A DNA stretch of 64,000 nucleotides from Psychrobacter coccoides (GTDB lineage: Bacteria; Pseudomonadota; Gammaproteobacteria; Pseudomonadales; Moraxellaceae). Numbering within the stretch: position 1 is the first letter of the stretch; every line of letters begins with the position of its first letter. Under the pieces are notes generated by a model, which saw only the letters and a program-made list of their open reading frames with translations, searched no databases and was not told the DNA's origin. Shown here in pieces: positions 1-8,249 of this stretch. The position numbers and the translations under genes were made by a program. The DNA is taken from NCBI RefSeq assembly GCF_017498085.1, contig NZ_JAGBKM010000013.1, positions 30,939 to 94,938 of the forward strand, written 5' to 3'.

Positions 1-1046
1 CCCCAAAGCGTACCGCCACTACGGGCATAGTCATGCATAAGCTGCTCGCTTAATACCTGTACATCAAGCATGCCTAGATTCAGCCCCTGTCCTGCCAGCG
101 GATGCACGCCGTGTGCAGCATCTCCTATTAATACCAAATTATCAGCGATGTAGCTCTTAGCTTGCTGGGCGCCTAACGGAAAGCTTGCTATAGATTCAAT
201 TTTATCTATGGCTCCAAGCTCATAGTGACTGGCAGCCGCCAACTTATCAGCGATAATGCGATCGTCTTCCTCAAGTAAAGATAACGCCTGATTGCGTGGC
301 AGTGTCCAGACGATAGACTGCCAATGCTGCGGCATGGCCTTATCTTCATCCGTGATGTCCGCCAACGGCAATAATGCCAGCGTTCCCGTGGGCAGCATGG
401 CTTGGCGAGCAGTTGCTTGATGCGGCTTTGCAGTCTGAATCGCACAGCAAATCGCTGTTTGTTGATAATCAAGAGTATCTAGCTCGATCCCTGCCTGCCT
501 ACGCACAAACGAGCCTCGACCATCGGCACCGACGAGCAGGCGCGCATCGATAGTAGCCCCCTTCTCTAAAGTCACACGGTAGCCCTGCTCTGCTCCCAAC
601 CAATCCATATCAACGACTTTTTGCCCGGAGATGACCGTCAGACAGTCACTGACATCTTCTTCAGACAAGCGCTGTGATAAGGCATACTCAATGACTGCCG
701 GCTCCACCATACTCCCAAGCAGCTCTGGCGTACTGCTGTCACTATCACCAAATAACAGCTCGCCCATACCATTCAGTTGCCATACCTGCATTTGCGAATA
801 ATCGGCCTTGCGCCCAGATAGTGCAATCTTTTGCCAAGCGCCAACGTCTTTGAGTAAGTGAATACTGGCGAGGCTAAGTGCATAAACACGGGCATCTCGG
901 TGACTGAGCACCTGCTGCCACTCAGACTGGTCTCGTTCAGAGCGTGCATCGATTAAGGTTACAGGCATTTTGGCTTGCGCCAGCTTTAGCGCTAGCGTTG
1001 CACCGACGATACCGCTGCCAATAATTAGCGTATGGTTGTTTGTCAT
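1..1046 (-). CDS. UbiF/UbiI-like FAD-dependent ubiquinone-biosynthesis hydroxylase (3' end beyond window)
   Basis: The gene reads leftward from ATG at 1046 and runs off the window, leaving about 348 codons. The N terminus has a Rossmann FAD motif (IIGSGIVGATLAL, residues about 7-19). Near the truncated end is the second flavin motif, GDAAHGVHPLAGQGLNLG, diagnostic of the UbiH/UbiF/UbiI/VisC aromatic hydroxylase family. These enzymes add ring hydroxyls during ubiquinone synthesis at the membrane. A clear UbiH relative lies just upstream on the same strand, so the two probably catalyse different ring positions. The GDAAH...PLAGQG form fits UbiF or UbiI better than UbiH, but which one cannot be decided here. 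A 205-bp gap separates the two genes, so co-transcription is possible but not shown. Confidence 0.88.
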   Translation of the reverse strand, partial: MTNNHTLIIGSGIVGATLALKLAQAKMPVTLIDARSERDQSEWQQVLSHRDARVYALSLASIHLLKDVGAWQKIALSGRKADYSQMQVWQLNGMGELLFGDSDSSTPELLGSMVEPAVIEYALSQRLSEEDVSDCLTVISGQKVVDMDWLGAEQGYRVTLEKGATIDARLLVGADGRGSFVRRQAGIELDTLDYQQTAICCAIQTAKPHQATARQAMLPTGTLALLPLADITDEDKAMPQHWQSIVWTLPRNQALSLLEEDDRIIADKLAAASHYELGAIDKIESIASFPLGAQQAKSYIADNLVLIGDAAHGVHPLAGQGLNLGMLDVQVLSEQLMHDYARSGGTLW

Positions 1047-1143
1047 AAATTATCTCTTTATCTTTAAATTTAAGATGCTTGTCAGGCTAGCACGCTTATT
1101 ATCAACGAAAATAACACCTTAACACGGATTGAGCACCTCTAAA

Positions 1144-1222
1144 GCGCTTGGTATTTATTTGGCGCAGCCTCTGCAACTAGGGTACAGTCAGCGAGACAAA
1201 TGATTACCAAGTGCTAAATACC
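1144..1222. repeat. Imperfect inverted repeat between the two ubi genes
   Basis: The arms at 1144-1161 and 1197-1214 pair at 15 of 18 positions around a 35-nt loop. The next bases, TAAATACC at 1215-1222, pair perfectly with GGTATTTA at 1150-1157, so two foldings compete for the same left arm. No T-tract follows on either strand, so it is not a standard terminator. It sits in the leader of the downstream hydroxylase gene. Confidence 0.4.
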
Positions 1223-1251
1223 ATAGTTCTGGGTCATATCAGTCATCAGTC

Positions 1252-2547
1252 TTATGACTTTAAGCCCATCGCATAGTTAGCGACTAATGGTTTAATGTTC
1301 GGCAGCTTATCAAAGGCTATCAAGGCCACATTACGTGCCAGCTTGACTGCTGGATTGGGATGTGTAAAGCCATGGACCACCGCATCACAAAAGCGAATCA
1401 CTCGTTTTTGATCGCTTAGACGTGCTTTTTCATAACGCTTAAGTAAACTGGGGTCACCGATATCCTCTCCTTTTAGCACCTGCCTACTCATCATCTGCGC
1501 CAGTACATGCGCATCACGCATACACAGATTAAAGCCTTGACCTGCTACAGGGTGTAAGGTGTGAGCAGCGTTACCCATGATGACGCAGCGACCCTCTACC
1601 TGTTTATTAGCCAGCACTCGGGTTAAAGGATAAGCCCCTCGGCGACCCGCTTGGACAAAGGTGCCAGCACGCTGACCAAACGCTTGCTGCAAAGTCGCCA
1701 AAAAATGCGCATCGTCTTCTAGATACTTATCTTCTTCACCGGTTGGACATACCCAGACCACTGAGCGCCGATGGCCCTGCTGATACTCATCATTGCCATC
1801 ACCCTCTGGGTCAGTCAGCGGCAGTACTGCCAACGGTCCAGCGGGACTAAAGCGTTCAATGGCGACGTGCTCATGTGGCCTATCCGTCTCCACCACCCCA
1901 ACGATTGCCGTCTGCTGATAGTGATAGGTGGTTGTGTCAATATTTAATAACTGCCTTACCGTCGAATCACGACCATCACAAGCGACCAAGACACTGGCTT
2001 GCAGCTGCTGCTCGTGCTCCTCTCCCTCATAGTAGCTAAAGCTCAGCGTCACGCTATCGCTCTGCTGCTCCACAGCGATGACATTGGCATTGTCAATCAA
2101 CGTGATTAATGGCGCCTGCTTGGCTGCCAATAGCAGTTTACGGCCAAGCCATGCATTTTCCATGACCTGCCCGAACGACTCGACTTGTTCTTCTGCTTTA
2201 TTGAGTTGCGCTTGTCCAAAGCTGCCTTGCTCACTGATTTTTACTGCATCGATACGGCAAGCATGACTTTGCAGCTCGTTCCATAGTCCAATTTCTTGGT
2301 AAATCTGTACGGTACGCCGTGACAGCGCAGTATTACGACTGTCCAAATAGTGGCTGCGTCCCTTGTCATCGTCGGGACTAAGGTCAGGGTAGCTGTTTTT
2401 TTCCAGTACGGTGCTGGCGATACCATGGTGCGCTAATAGTAATGCAAAGGATAAACCTACATGCCCACCGCCTGCAATCAGCACTTGCTGCTCGGTGATG
2501 GCTTGGCTTGCTCCTGCGCTTGTTGAGTTTTCATCAGTATTTTGCAT
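1252..2547 (-). CDS. ubiH: 2-polyprenyl-6-methoxyphenol hydroxylase UbiH
   Basis: This 431-residue FAD monooxygenase hydroxylates the ubiquinone precursor ring. The FAD Rossmann motif AGGGHVGLSFALLLA is at about residues 25-39. Family-typical segments follow: RNTALSRRTVQIYQEIGLW, a UbiH-like AIERFSPAGPLAVLPL block, and GNAAHTLHPVAGQGFNL near residue 325. That last motif has Asn where most relatives have Asp; E. coli UbiH also has it (family knowledge), which supports this assignment over UbiF or UbiI. The length is slightly above the usual 390-410 because of about 20 polar N-terminal residues before the flavin domain. A second hydroxylase lies 205 bp downstream. The upstream region is shared with the divergent ybeZ. 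Confidence 0.88.
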   Translation of the reverse strand: MQNTDENSTSAGASQAITEQQVLIAGGGHVGLSFALLLAHHGIASTVLEKNSYPDLSPDDDKGRSHYLDSRNTALSRRTVQIYQEIGLWNELQSHACRIDAVKISEQGSFGQAQLNKAEEQVESFGQVMENAWLGRKLLLAAKQAPLITLIDNANVIAVEQQSDSVTLSFSYYEGEEHEQQLQASVLVACDGRDSTVRQLLNIDTTTYHYQQTAIVGVVETDRPHEHVAIERFSPAGPLAVLPLTDPEGDGNDEYQQGHRRSVVWVCPTGEEDKYLEDDAHFLATLQQAFGQRAGTFVQAGRRGAYPLTRVLANKQVEGRCVIMGNAAHTLHPVAGQGFNLCMRDAHVLAQMMSRQVLKGEDIGDPSLLKRYEKARLSDQKRVIRFCDAVVHGFTHPNPAVKLARNVALIAFDKLPNIKPLVANYAMGLKS

Positions 2548-3090
2548 CTTTATGATTCCTAATTATTATATTCTCTGCGATCTATTATGCTCATGTACAA
2601 TATAAGGCCGGATAAGCGGCTAATAGCCACTCTATAAAATCCTTTCGTCCTTATTTTTTCTCATCGTTATTTTGCAATCTTTATCATTTTACATATCTTT
2701 TCAGTCCAACAGTCATCCGCCATATATAAGCAATAGACTACCACACATTGTCTTTTATACTGCGGCTTTGACTAGGGGCTTTTTAATCAGTGATTATACA
2801 TAACCCTTAAAAAAGAGATCACCCTTAAAAAAGCACAGTGGTTGCAATCACCATACAAAAACAGCGTCATCTCACTAAGGTATGGCTTGAATTTTAAAAG
2901 TTATCTACCATAATGAAGGCAACGCATTGATTTATTATTATTCATAAAACCAGTACTCATTTTACCGTTACTTTTATCTCTACGATATCACCCTACTGAC
3001 TATTTTATCTCTGACACCCTTGATTCTATCAGAACTGACCAGTATCAGCATAAGACGATAGTATCGGGCATATAATACAAGGATAATCGC
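2548..3090. other. Divergent intergenic region between ubiH and ybeZ
   Basis: The 543-bp AT-rich region has no convincing coding frame. It should hold the ubiH and ybeZ promoters, but I could not pick a pair of hexamers with confidence. The only clear pattern is a short direct repeat: ACCCTTAAAAAAG occurs at 2803-2815 and 2821-2833, an 18-bp period. A TATAAT at 3071 is too close to the ybeZ start to be its promoter. Confidence 0.4.
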
Positions 3091-4203
3091 TTGACTGACT
3101 CCATGAGCCGCCGTATAAAGTTTGAATCATTGACACCAGCACAGCTCAAAACCGTGCTTGGCGAATACAATAACCACATGAAATACCTACAAGATCGTCT
3201 CGATATCAAGATCATTCAGCGTCAAGGCGACTTCTGTCTGAGTGGTGACGTCACTGCCGTTGAGCGAGGTGAACGCATCATCTATAAGCTGGTTGATGAG
3301 GCACAAAATACCAAAGACATCAGCGCAGAAGAGCTGCACCTGATTATTCAGTCGAGTATCTCACGTGATGAAGACATACTCGGCGATGAACAGGAAGCTG
3401 ATGCAGCAGACGCCGAAGAAAACCTAAAAGCAGCTGATAAATCCAGTGAGTTTACGCCCATTAGTTTGCGTACTCGAAAAGGTAAGATCATCCCGCGCGG
3501 CGGCAATCAGCAGCGCTACGTCAAAAACGTCCTGCGCTCTGATGTGTCTTTTGGTATCGGTCCTGCCGGTACGGGTAAGACTTATCTGGCTGTGGCCTGT
3601 GCGGTCGATATGCTAGAGCGCAATGAGATTGAGCGTATACTACTGGTACGTCCTGCGGTCGAAGCAGGTGAAAAACTAGGGTTTTTGCCAGGCGATCTCA
3701 CACAAAAGATTGATCCCTATCTACGTCCGTTATACGATGCACTGTATGAGATGCTTGGCTTTGAAAAAGTCGGCAAACTGATTGAGCGTCAAATCATTGA
3801 GATTGCGCCACTGGCGTACATGCGTGGCCGTACTCTAAACAACTCGTTTGTGATTTTAGATGAGGCACAAAACACCACGCCTGAGCAGATGAAAATGTTC
3901 TTGACCCGTTTGGGTTTTGGCTCACGGGCTGTGATTACGGGTGATATTTCGCAGGTTGACTTACCCCGTGGGACCAAGTCAGGCCTTGCGCAGGCGATGG
4001 ACATTCTAAGTGGTATCGAAGAGATTCACATCACCAAGTTTGACTCAAAAGACGTGGTGCGTCATCAGTTGGTACAAAAAATCGTCGAAGCCTACGATGT
4101 GTTTGATGAAGAGCAGATTGCGCTACAAGAAAAACGTAAGTTTGAACGTATTAAAGAACAAGAGCGCAGACAAGCCGTTGCTGATGCTGCCTCTAAGCTA
4201 TAA
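3091..4203 (+). CDS. ybeZ: PhoH-family ATPase YbeZ
   Basis: This 370-residue PhoH-like P-loop protein is associated with RNA metabolism and is usually encoded beside the endoribonuclease and ribosome-maturation factor YbeY, as here. The first 90 residues resemble the family's KH-like N-terminal region. A charged linker (about 95-125) leads to the ATPase domain, with Walker A GPAGTGKT at 157-164 and Walker B FVILDEAQN at about 253-261. The start is taken as TTG at 3091 because AAGGA at 3079-3083 lies 7 nt upstream. The in-frame ATG at 3103 is 19 nt from that site, though it would give an equally plausible protein. A rho-independent terminator follows the stop directly and separates it from ybeY. 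Confidence 0.93.
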   Translation: MTDSMSRRIKFESLTPAQLKTVLGEYNNHMKYLQDRLDIKIIQRQGDFCLSGDVTAVERGERIIYKLVDEAQNTKDISAEELHLIIQSSISRDEDILGDEQEADAADAEENLKAADKSSEFTPISLRTRKGKIIPRGGNQQRYVKNVLRSDVSFGIGPAGTGKTYLAVACAVDMLERNEIERILLVRPAVEAGEKLGFLPGDLTQKIDPYLRPLYDALYEMLGFEKVGKLIERQIIEIAPLAYMRGRTLNNSFVILDEAQNTTPEQMKMFLTRLGFGSRAVITGDISQVDLPRGTKSGLAQAMDILSGIEEIHITKFDSKDVVRHQLVQKIVEAYDVFDEEQIALQEKRKFERIKEQERRQAVADAASKL

Positions 4204-4229
4204 TTGGCGTGGCACACTTTACAACAATC

Positions 4230-4260
4230 AACCGGATTGCTGCTCGTAATCCGGTTTTTT
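4230..4260 (+). terminator. Rho-independent terminator after ybeZ
   Basis: The 9-bp perfect stem AACCGGATT / AATCCGGTT with a 9-nt loop is followed by TTTT. It lies 27 nt after the ybeZ stop and 114 nt before ybeY, so ybeY needs read-through or its own promoter. Confidence 0.85.
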
Positions 4261-4373
4261 ATTGCTAAGTATGGGGTATACCCTAAGGCTAATGTGGTCT
4301 TAGTGGCTATAGTATAGTCGGAGTTCTTTTAAACCGCCCTAATTAGACACAACCTTCTTGACAGGATAAAACC

Positions 4374-4955
4374 ATGACTCAACCTAACCATCATAGCGCC
4401 AGCTTTGCAGTACTTGATATTAGTGCGATTGACAGTATAGATAACACCTTACTCGCCAGCTTTTATGGTGAAGACAGTCTGCTGTCTATTATGAAGGCAA
4501 CACTCCATTATATGGACGTACGCATCAAAGATGGTCTAACGCTACCCTACTTTGCCGACATCAGTCCTGAGCTGTGGCAAAAAAAGACGAAAGCATTAGA
4601 TATATACATCACAGATGTGAATGAAGGTCGTCAGCTGAACTTAGAAGCACGTGACAAAGACTATGCGACAAATATTTTATCTTATCCAAGTGACTTGCCG
4701 GCTGCCATTATTGAACTGATGCCGACCTTACCACTTGGCGAGCTTATTATCTGTCATGAAGTCGTGGTGCGTGAAGCCAGCGAACAAGACAAAACCGTAG
4801 TGCAGCACATCAGCCATCTATTAGTACATGGCATTTTGCACCTTTTGGGCTTTGATCATGAGCTCGGACAAGCTGAGCAAGATGAGATGGAAAGCTTTGA
4901 GATTGAGATTTTGGCAAGCCTAAACTTACCAAATCCCTATCTACCAACCACTTAA
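4374..4955 (+). CDS. ybeY: Endoribonuclease / rRNA maturation factor YbeY
   Basis: YbeY is a zinc-dependent single-strand endoribonuclease needed for 16S rRNA 3' maturation and 70S quality control. The diagnostic zinc site HGILHLLGFDH spans residues 152-162, with His152, His156 and His162 as ligands. The conserved TNILSYPSD segment precedes it at about 99-107. At 193 residues it is somewhat longer than the usual 150-160, the excess lying in the N-terminal part. ACAGGA at 4360-4365 lies 8 nt upstream of the ATG. Unlike the common arrangement, a terminator separates it from ybeZ. The usual downstream neighbours corC and lnt are absent; a converging mscS follows. Confidence 0.95.
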   Translation: MTQPNHHSASFAVLDISAIDSIDNTLLASFYGEDSLLSIMKATLHYMDVRIKDGLTLPYFADISPELWQKKTKALDIYITDVNEGRQLNLEARDKDYATNILSYPSDLPAAIIELMPTLPLGELIICHEVVVREASEQDKTVVQHISHLLVHGILHLLGFDHELGQAEQDEMESFEIEILASLNLPNPYLPTT

Positions 4956-5019
4956 GTGTGATTTGAGCGGTTATTTAACTCAGCCCCTTTTTTCTGTGTC
5001 ATAAACCTGTGGGCAGTAC

Positions 5020-5895
5020 CTAGTCTTTGTCCATAGGCAACTTTTGTGACTGTCCCATCTGATTGATCATCTGATCTAAGCCTTTGACATGGACACTACG
5101 CTGCGGGAATGGAATTTCAATCTTCTCGTCATCTAGGGCATGCTTGAACTGCTCTAGCAAATCACATTGCATCGTCCACCAATCATCGTTCGTCGTCCAT
5201 ACATTTAAGGTTAAATCTACCGAGTTATCCCCTAAGTTGGTGACACGCACGATGGGCTCAGGGTCGGTAAAGGCCATCGGATTGTTTTTGGCAAGACTGA
5301 GCATGACGTTTTTAGCAGTCTTGATATCAGCATCATAGCCTATACCCACCGTGATATCGACACGGCGATTGGGCAATGCCGTATAATTGGTCACCGCTGA
5401 GGTGGTGATATCGCTGTTGGGAATGATAATGTCGTGATTGTTAATGGTCGTCAAATGGGTATTAATCAAAGTAATCTCAGTCACCGTACCCGTGTAGCTG
5501 CTAATCTGCACATAATCACCACGTACAAATGGGCGAAAGGTCACAATCATAATACCTGCAGCGAAGTTTGACAGCTGATCTTTTAACGACAAACCAATCG
5601 CTACTGCGGCACCACCAAGTATAGCAACGACCGAGGTGGTCTGGACGCCAACTTTACTTAAGGCTGCCAAAACAACCACGACCAATAGCACACCATACAG
5701 CATCCGGCCCAAGAAGTTAGCCACGGTGTCATCTAGGTGGCTACGCAGCATAATACCATGAGAAAATGTGACTGCCTTTTTGGCTAGCCAACGTCCTACT
5801 ACGAATATTAATATGGCTAAAGCAATCTTGATAGCCAAACTGACTGCATTACTGGTCAAAGCTGCAACATCTACTGTAAAACCTAAAAATTCCAT
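5020..5895 (-). CDS. mscS: Small-conductance mechanosensitive channel MscS
   Basis: This 291-residue inner-membrane channel matches E. coli MscS (286) in length and layout. There are three N-terminal membrane helices (about residues 12-35, 60-85 and 88-115). The pore helix is Gly/Ala-rich (AILGGAAVAIGLSLKDQL, about 93-110). The cytoplasmic beta and alpha/beta vestibule contains FRPFVRGDYVQI and the NSDITTSAVTNY stretch. MscS opens under membrane tension to release solutes during hypo-osmotic shock. The start ATG at 5895 has AAAGAG 5 nt upstream. It converges with ybeY, whose stop is 64 nt away. The tonB-like gene lies upstream on the same strand, with a 139-bp gap. Confidence 0.93.
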   Translation of the reverse strand: MEFLGFTVDVAALTSNAVSLAIKIALAILIFVVGRWLAKKAVTFSHGIMLRSHLDDTVANFLGRMLYGVLLVVVVLAALSKVGVQTTSVVAILGGAAVAIGLSLKDQLSNFAAGIMIVTFRPFVRGDYVQISSYTGTVTEITLINTHLTTINNHDIIIPNSDITTSAVTNYTALPNRRVDITVGIGYDADIKTAKNVMLSLAKNNPMAFTDPEPIVRVTNLGDNSVDLTLNVWTTNDDWWTMQCDLLEQFKHALDDEKIEIPFPQRSVHVKGLDQMINQMGQSQKLPMDKD

Positions 5896-6034
5896 ACTGA
5901 CTCTTTATGTTTGATTGTATTAATAAGATATTATGAGTGGCGTTCAAAATTATACTTTTATTTTGTACCGTTTATGCCTGATTTGGGACAATCTTAGCAA
6001 TCAACAGTACTAATATTTGAATATTTAACAGGCC

Positions 6035-6934
6035 CTAATAAGTTACCTCTACCTTGTCACTATAGCGATAGGTACGTATCAAACGCAGCTCAACGATATC
6101 ACTCATATCTTCAGTAAAATTGCCAAAGGGCGCTGCCTGTCTTACTGACTGCTTGGCCGCTTCATCTAATATGGTCGAGCCCGAACTCTCTAGCAAACGA
6201 ATGGCTTTCACAGTACCATCGTCTCTGATAATCACCATCAAACGGACCTCTCCTACAATACCTTGCGCTCTTGCTTGGACTGGATAGTGCAAGTTGCCGA
6301 CACGCTCACCCTGCTCACGAAAAGCTTCTATATAATCGGCAGCGGCGCCACGGGTGGTAGAATTGCTATCGACAGTCGCTACCTTAGACTTAGTTGCATA
6401 GACTTGCTGACGCTGTGACAACTGTGCTTCTAAGGTCGCAATTTGCTTACGCAAGCGCTCCTCTTGTGCTGCTACATCATCCTGTGCTTGTTTACTGTCA
6501 TTATCAGACTCTACAGTCGCTTGCCGCCAGCTCAAAGAGGTCCGCAGATAGCTTTCTTGATAGCGCTGCTGACGCACCTTGCGCTGCATATTGAGCACAT
6601 CTTGCGTTTCGCTCATTTGCTCTGCCGTCAGTGGACTGGCCTGGGTGCTTTCTTGTCTGACTTGCTGGCGTATCGAACCGCCCCCTTCTTGGGAAGCATT
6701 GGCGATAAAGTGTGCGTCTTCATTAGGCTGCATGTTGTCCGTCAAGGCCTTGGCCACATCCTGCATCATCGCTGCTGGATCGCTACCCATAGAAAAGCTG
6801 ACCCCAAAAATCAACACGATATGCACTATTAGCGCAATCACAACAGCGATTGGCATACTAAAATCACGCCTTGGTGCTTGCGCCGAGAAGTGATAACTTT
6901 GAGAGTCTTTAATATGGGCCAAAATAGGTCTCAA
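6035..6934 (-). CDS. TonB-family energy transducer (atypical middle domain)
   Basis: The 299-residue protein has one N-terminal membrane helix (MPIAVVIALIVHIVLIFGVS, about 27-46) and a TonB C-terminal domain (YPVQARAQGIVGEVRLMVI to the end, including DDGTVKAIRLLESSG). TonB couples the inner-membrane proton gradient to outer-membrane transporters. The periplasmic middle is not proline-rich as in classical TonB. It is a Gln/Glu/Arg-rich segment of about 100 residues likely to form a coiled coil (about 105-175). No exbB or exbD gene is adjacent. The longest frame begins with TTG at 6934, directly after an in-frame stop, with a poor ribosome site. The ATG at 6856 (residue 27) would leave almost no cytoplasmic segment, so the start is uncertain. 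Confidence 0.82.
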   Translation of the reverse strand: MRPILAHIKDSQSYHFSAQAPRRDFSMPIAVVIALIVHIVLIFGVSFSMGSDPAAMMQDVAKALTDNMQPNEDAHFIANASQEGGGSIRQQVRQESTQASPLTAEQMSETQDVLNMQRKVRQQRYQESYLRTSLSWRQATVESDNDSKQAQDDVAAQEERLRKQIATLEAQLSQRQQVYATKSKVATVDSNSTTRGAAADYIEAFREQGERVGNLHYPVQARAQGIVGEVRLMVIIRDDGTVKAIRLLESSGSTILDEAAKQSVRQAAPFGNFTEDMSDIVELRLIRTYRYSDKVEVTY

Positions 6935-6952
6935 TTAACCAGTATAAATACA

Positions 6953-6978
6953 ATGGCCCTCATTTATATCTGGGCCAT
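6953..6978. promoter_or_regulatory. GC-rich dyad upstream of the tonB-like gene
   Basis: A perfect 7-bp dyad ATGGCCC-N12-GGGCCAT stands out in AT-rich DNA, 19 nt ahead of the earliest tonB-like start. It could be an operator or a leader hairpin. The rest of 6935-7349, shared with the divergent gene at 7350, shows no coding frame. Confidence 0.35.
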
Positions 6979-7349
6979 GAATCATTTGCTGCTATTCTAC
7001 ATTATCGCAGTTAGAGTAGCAGTAAAAATAATGACTTTCCTTTCAGATTTTTCTATTCTTTCAGGCATTAATCACGCCAAAATAAAAACGGCACACACTA
7101 TACCAAGTGCTGCAACTTTAGTCGATTCATTCTACAAGATGACTTTGCCCGCCCCATCATAACATAGCCCTTATTTGACTCAAGTCAATCCTATAGCTTG
7201 TCTTGCTTGGGGTATTTGTTACCATGAATTATTTGCTACAATGTGACGCCCAGTGCTTTTTGCGCTACCGTTTTGCGATATACTACTTTAGCTTTTAATG
7301 CTTCTTAGTTTTTAAGGCTTTTTAGTGTTGACACCCTACAAAGATAAGG

Positions 7350-8120
7350 ATGACGAGTTTGCCTACCTCTGATAATTTTGACGAGTTCGCTGACAATCTT
7401 GGCTATCGCTTTAGCGAATCGTTTAGCGATGGCTGGGAGAGCTTAAGTCAGTCCATCAAAAACCTCTACAATAAAGGCGTGGATAAGCTAGATGACGAGC
7501 TGGCCCTACCGGTGGCTCAGACTTATGTTAATGATGCCTTACAAAAATTCGTCACTGATAATGTTAAGTCTATCTTAGAGCTGCGGGTTGAGCTGCATGA
7601 TGATTGGTTTCGCTTGTATTGCACGTTAAATGTGGCTGGGATTTATGCTGAGGTGGCCAGTAACTTTAGTCTAGTACATGTGCAGCTTGATCGTAACGTC
7701 CAACGCTTTGTCTTTGGTCAGCAGACGTATACTGACGTCCTTAACTTACGCTGTGAATCATTTATAAAACGTCAAGGTATCAAGCTATTTATTTGGTTTT
7801 ATCACAGTGTGCTCAAAAAAGACCCACTGGGCTTTATCTTGTCGTATATTAATATTGCTCGTGCCAAGGAAGAGATTATTTATCTTGATATCAACCGTTG
7901 GCTAAAAAAGAATAAAAAGATTATCAGCACCTTACATAAAGTGCAGGTCAATTATGGTGAGCTTGAAGAAGAGCAGCTTGTACTAAAAACACAGGTGAAC
8001 TATCGTGACTTAATCGGTGCTAATAACATCGATGATATTATCAGCGACGATGATGATCCCGAGCTGATGCAAGGCCCTATCAATCCTATTGAGGACGCCG
8101 TCAAACCTGCTCAAGAGTAA
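7350..8120 (+). CDS. Hypothetical protein, acidic, soluble
   Basis: I do not recognise this 256-residue protein. It has no signal peptide and no clear membrane helix. The first 50 residues are polar and aromatic-rich (GYRFSESFSDGWESL). A middle section (about 60-170) alternates strand-like and amphipathic helical segments (GIKLFIWFYHSVLKKDPLGF near 143-162). A lysine-rich patch WLKKNKKI lies near 184-191, and the last 35 residues are strongly acidic (DDIISDDDDPEL). ATG at 7350 has AAGG directly abutting it, too close to act as a ribosome site. TTG at 7359 lies 8 nt beyond AAGGA and may be the true start, removing three residues. It stands alone, divergent from tonB-like and convergent with fpr. 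Confidence 0.75.
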   Translation: MTSLPTSDNFDEFADNLGYRFSESFSDGWESLSQSIKNLYNKGVDKLDDELALPVAQTYVNDALQKFVTDNVKSILELRVELHDDWFRLYCTLNVAGIYAEVASNFSLVHVQLDRNVQRFVFGQQTYTDVLNLRCESFIKRQGIKLFIWFYHSVLKKDPLGFILSYINIARAKEEIIYLDINRWLKKNKKIISTLHKVQVNYGELEEEQLVLKTQVNYRDLIGANNIDDIISDDDDPELMQGPINPIEDAVKPAQE

Positions 8121-8181
8121 TCTTGATTAAAGCGTCTGGTATAGAATATCCATATTTAAACGCTTCTACTTTATTTTGATT

Positions 8182-8208
8182 AAGTGGCAGCGTTTTTCGT
8201 AGCCACTT
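8182..8208. repeat. Hairpin between convergent genes
   Basis: AAGTGGC at 8182-8188 pairs with GCCACTT at 8202-8208, and an inner GCG/CGT can extend it. It lies between the converging stops at 8120 and 8250. No T-tract follows on either strand, so termination activity is uncertain. Confidence 0.4.
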
Positions 8209-8249
8209 GACGATATCTATTTGCTGATCTTTTGCCAGTAATGGGTCTT

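Noticed and set aside
3071..3076. TATAAT before ybeZ as a -10 promoter element
   Set aside because: The start it implies falls about 8 nt before the start codon, removing the ribosome site at 3079-3083, and no -35 hexamer is at the right distance.
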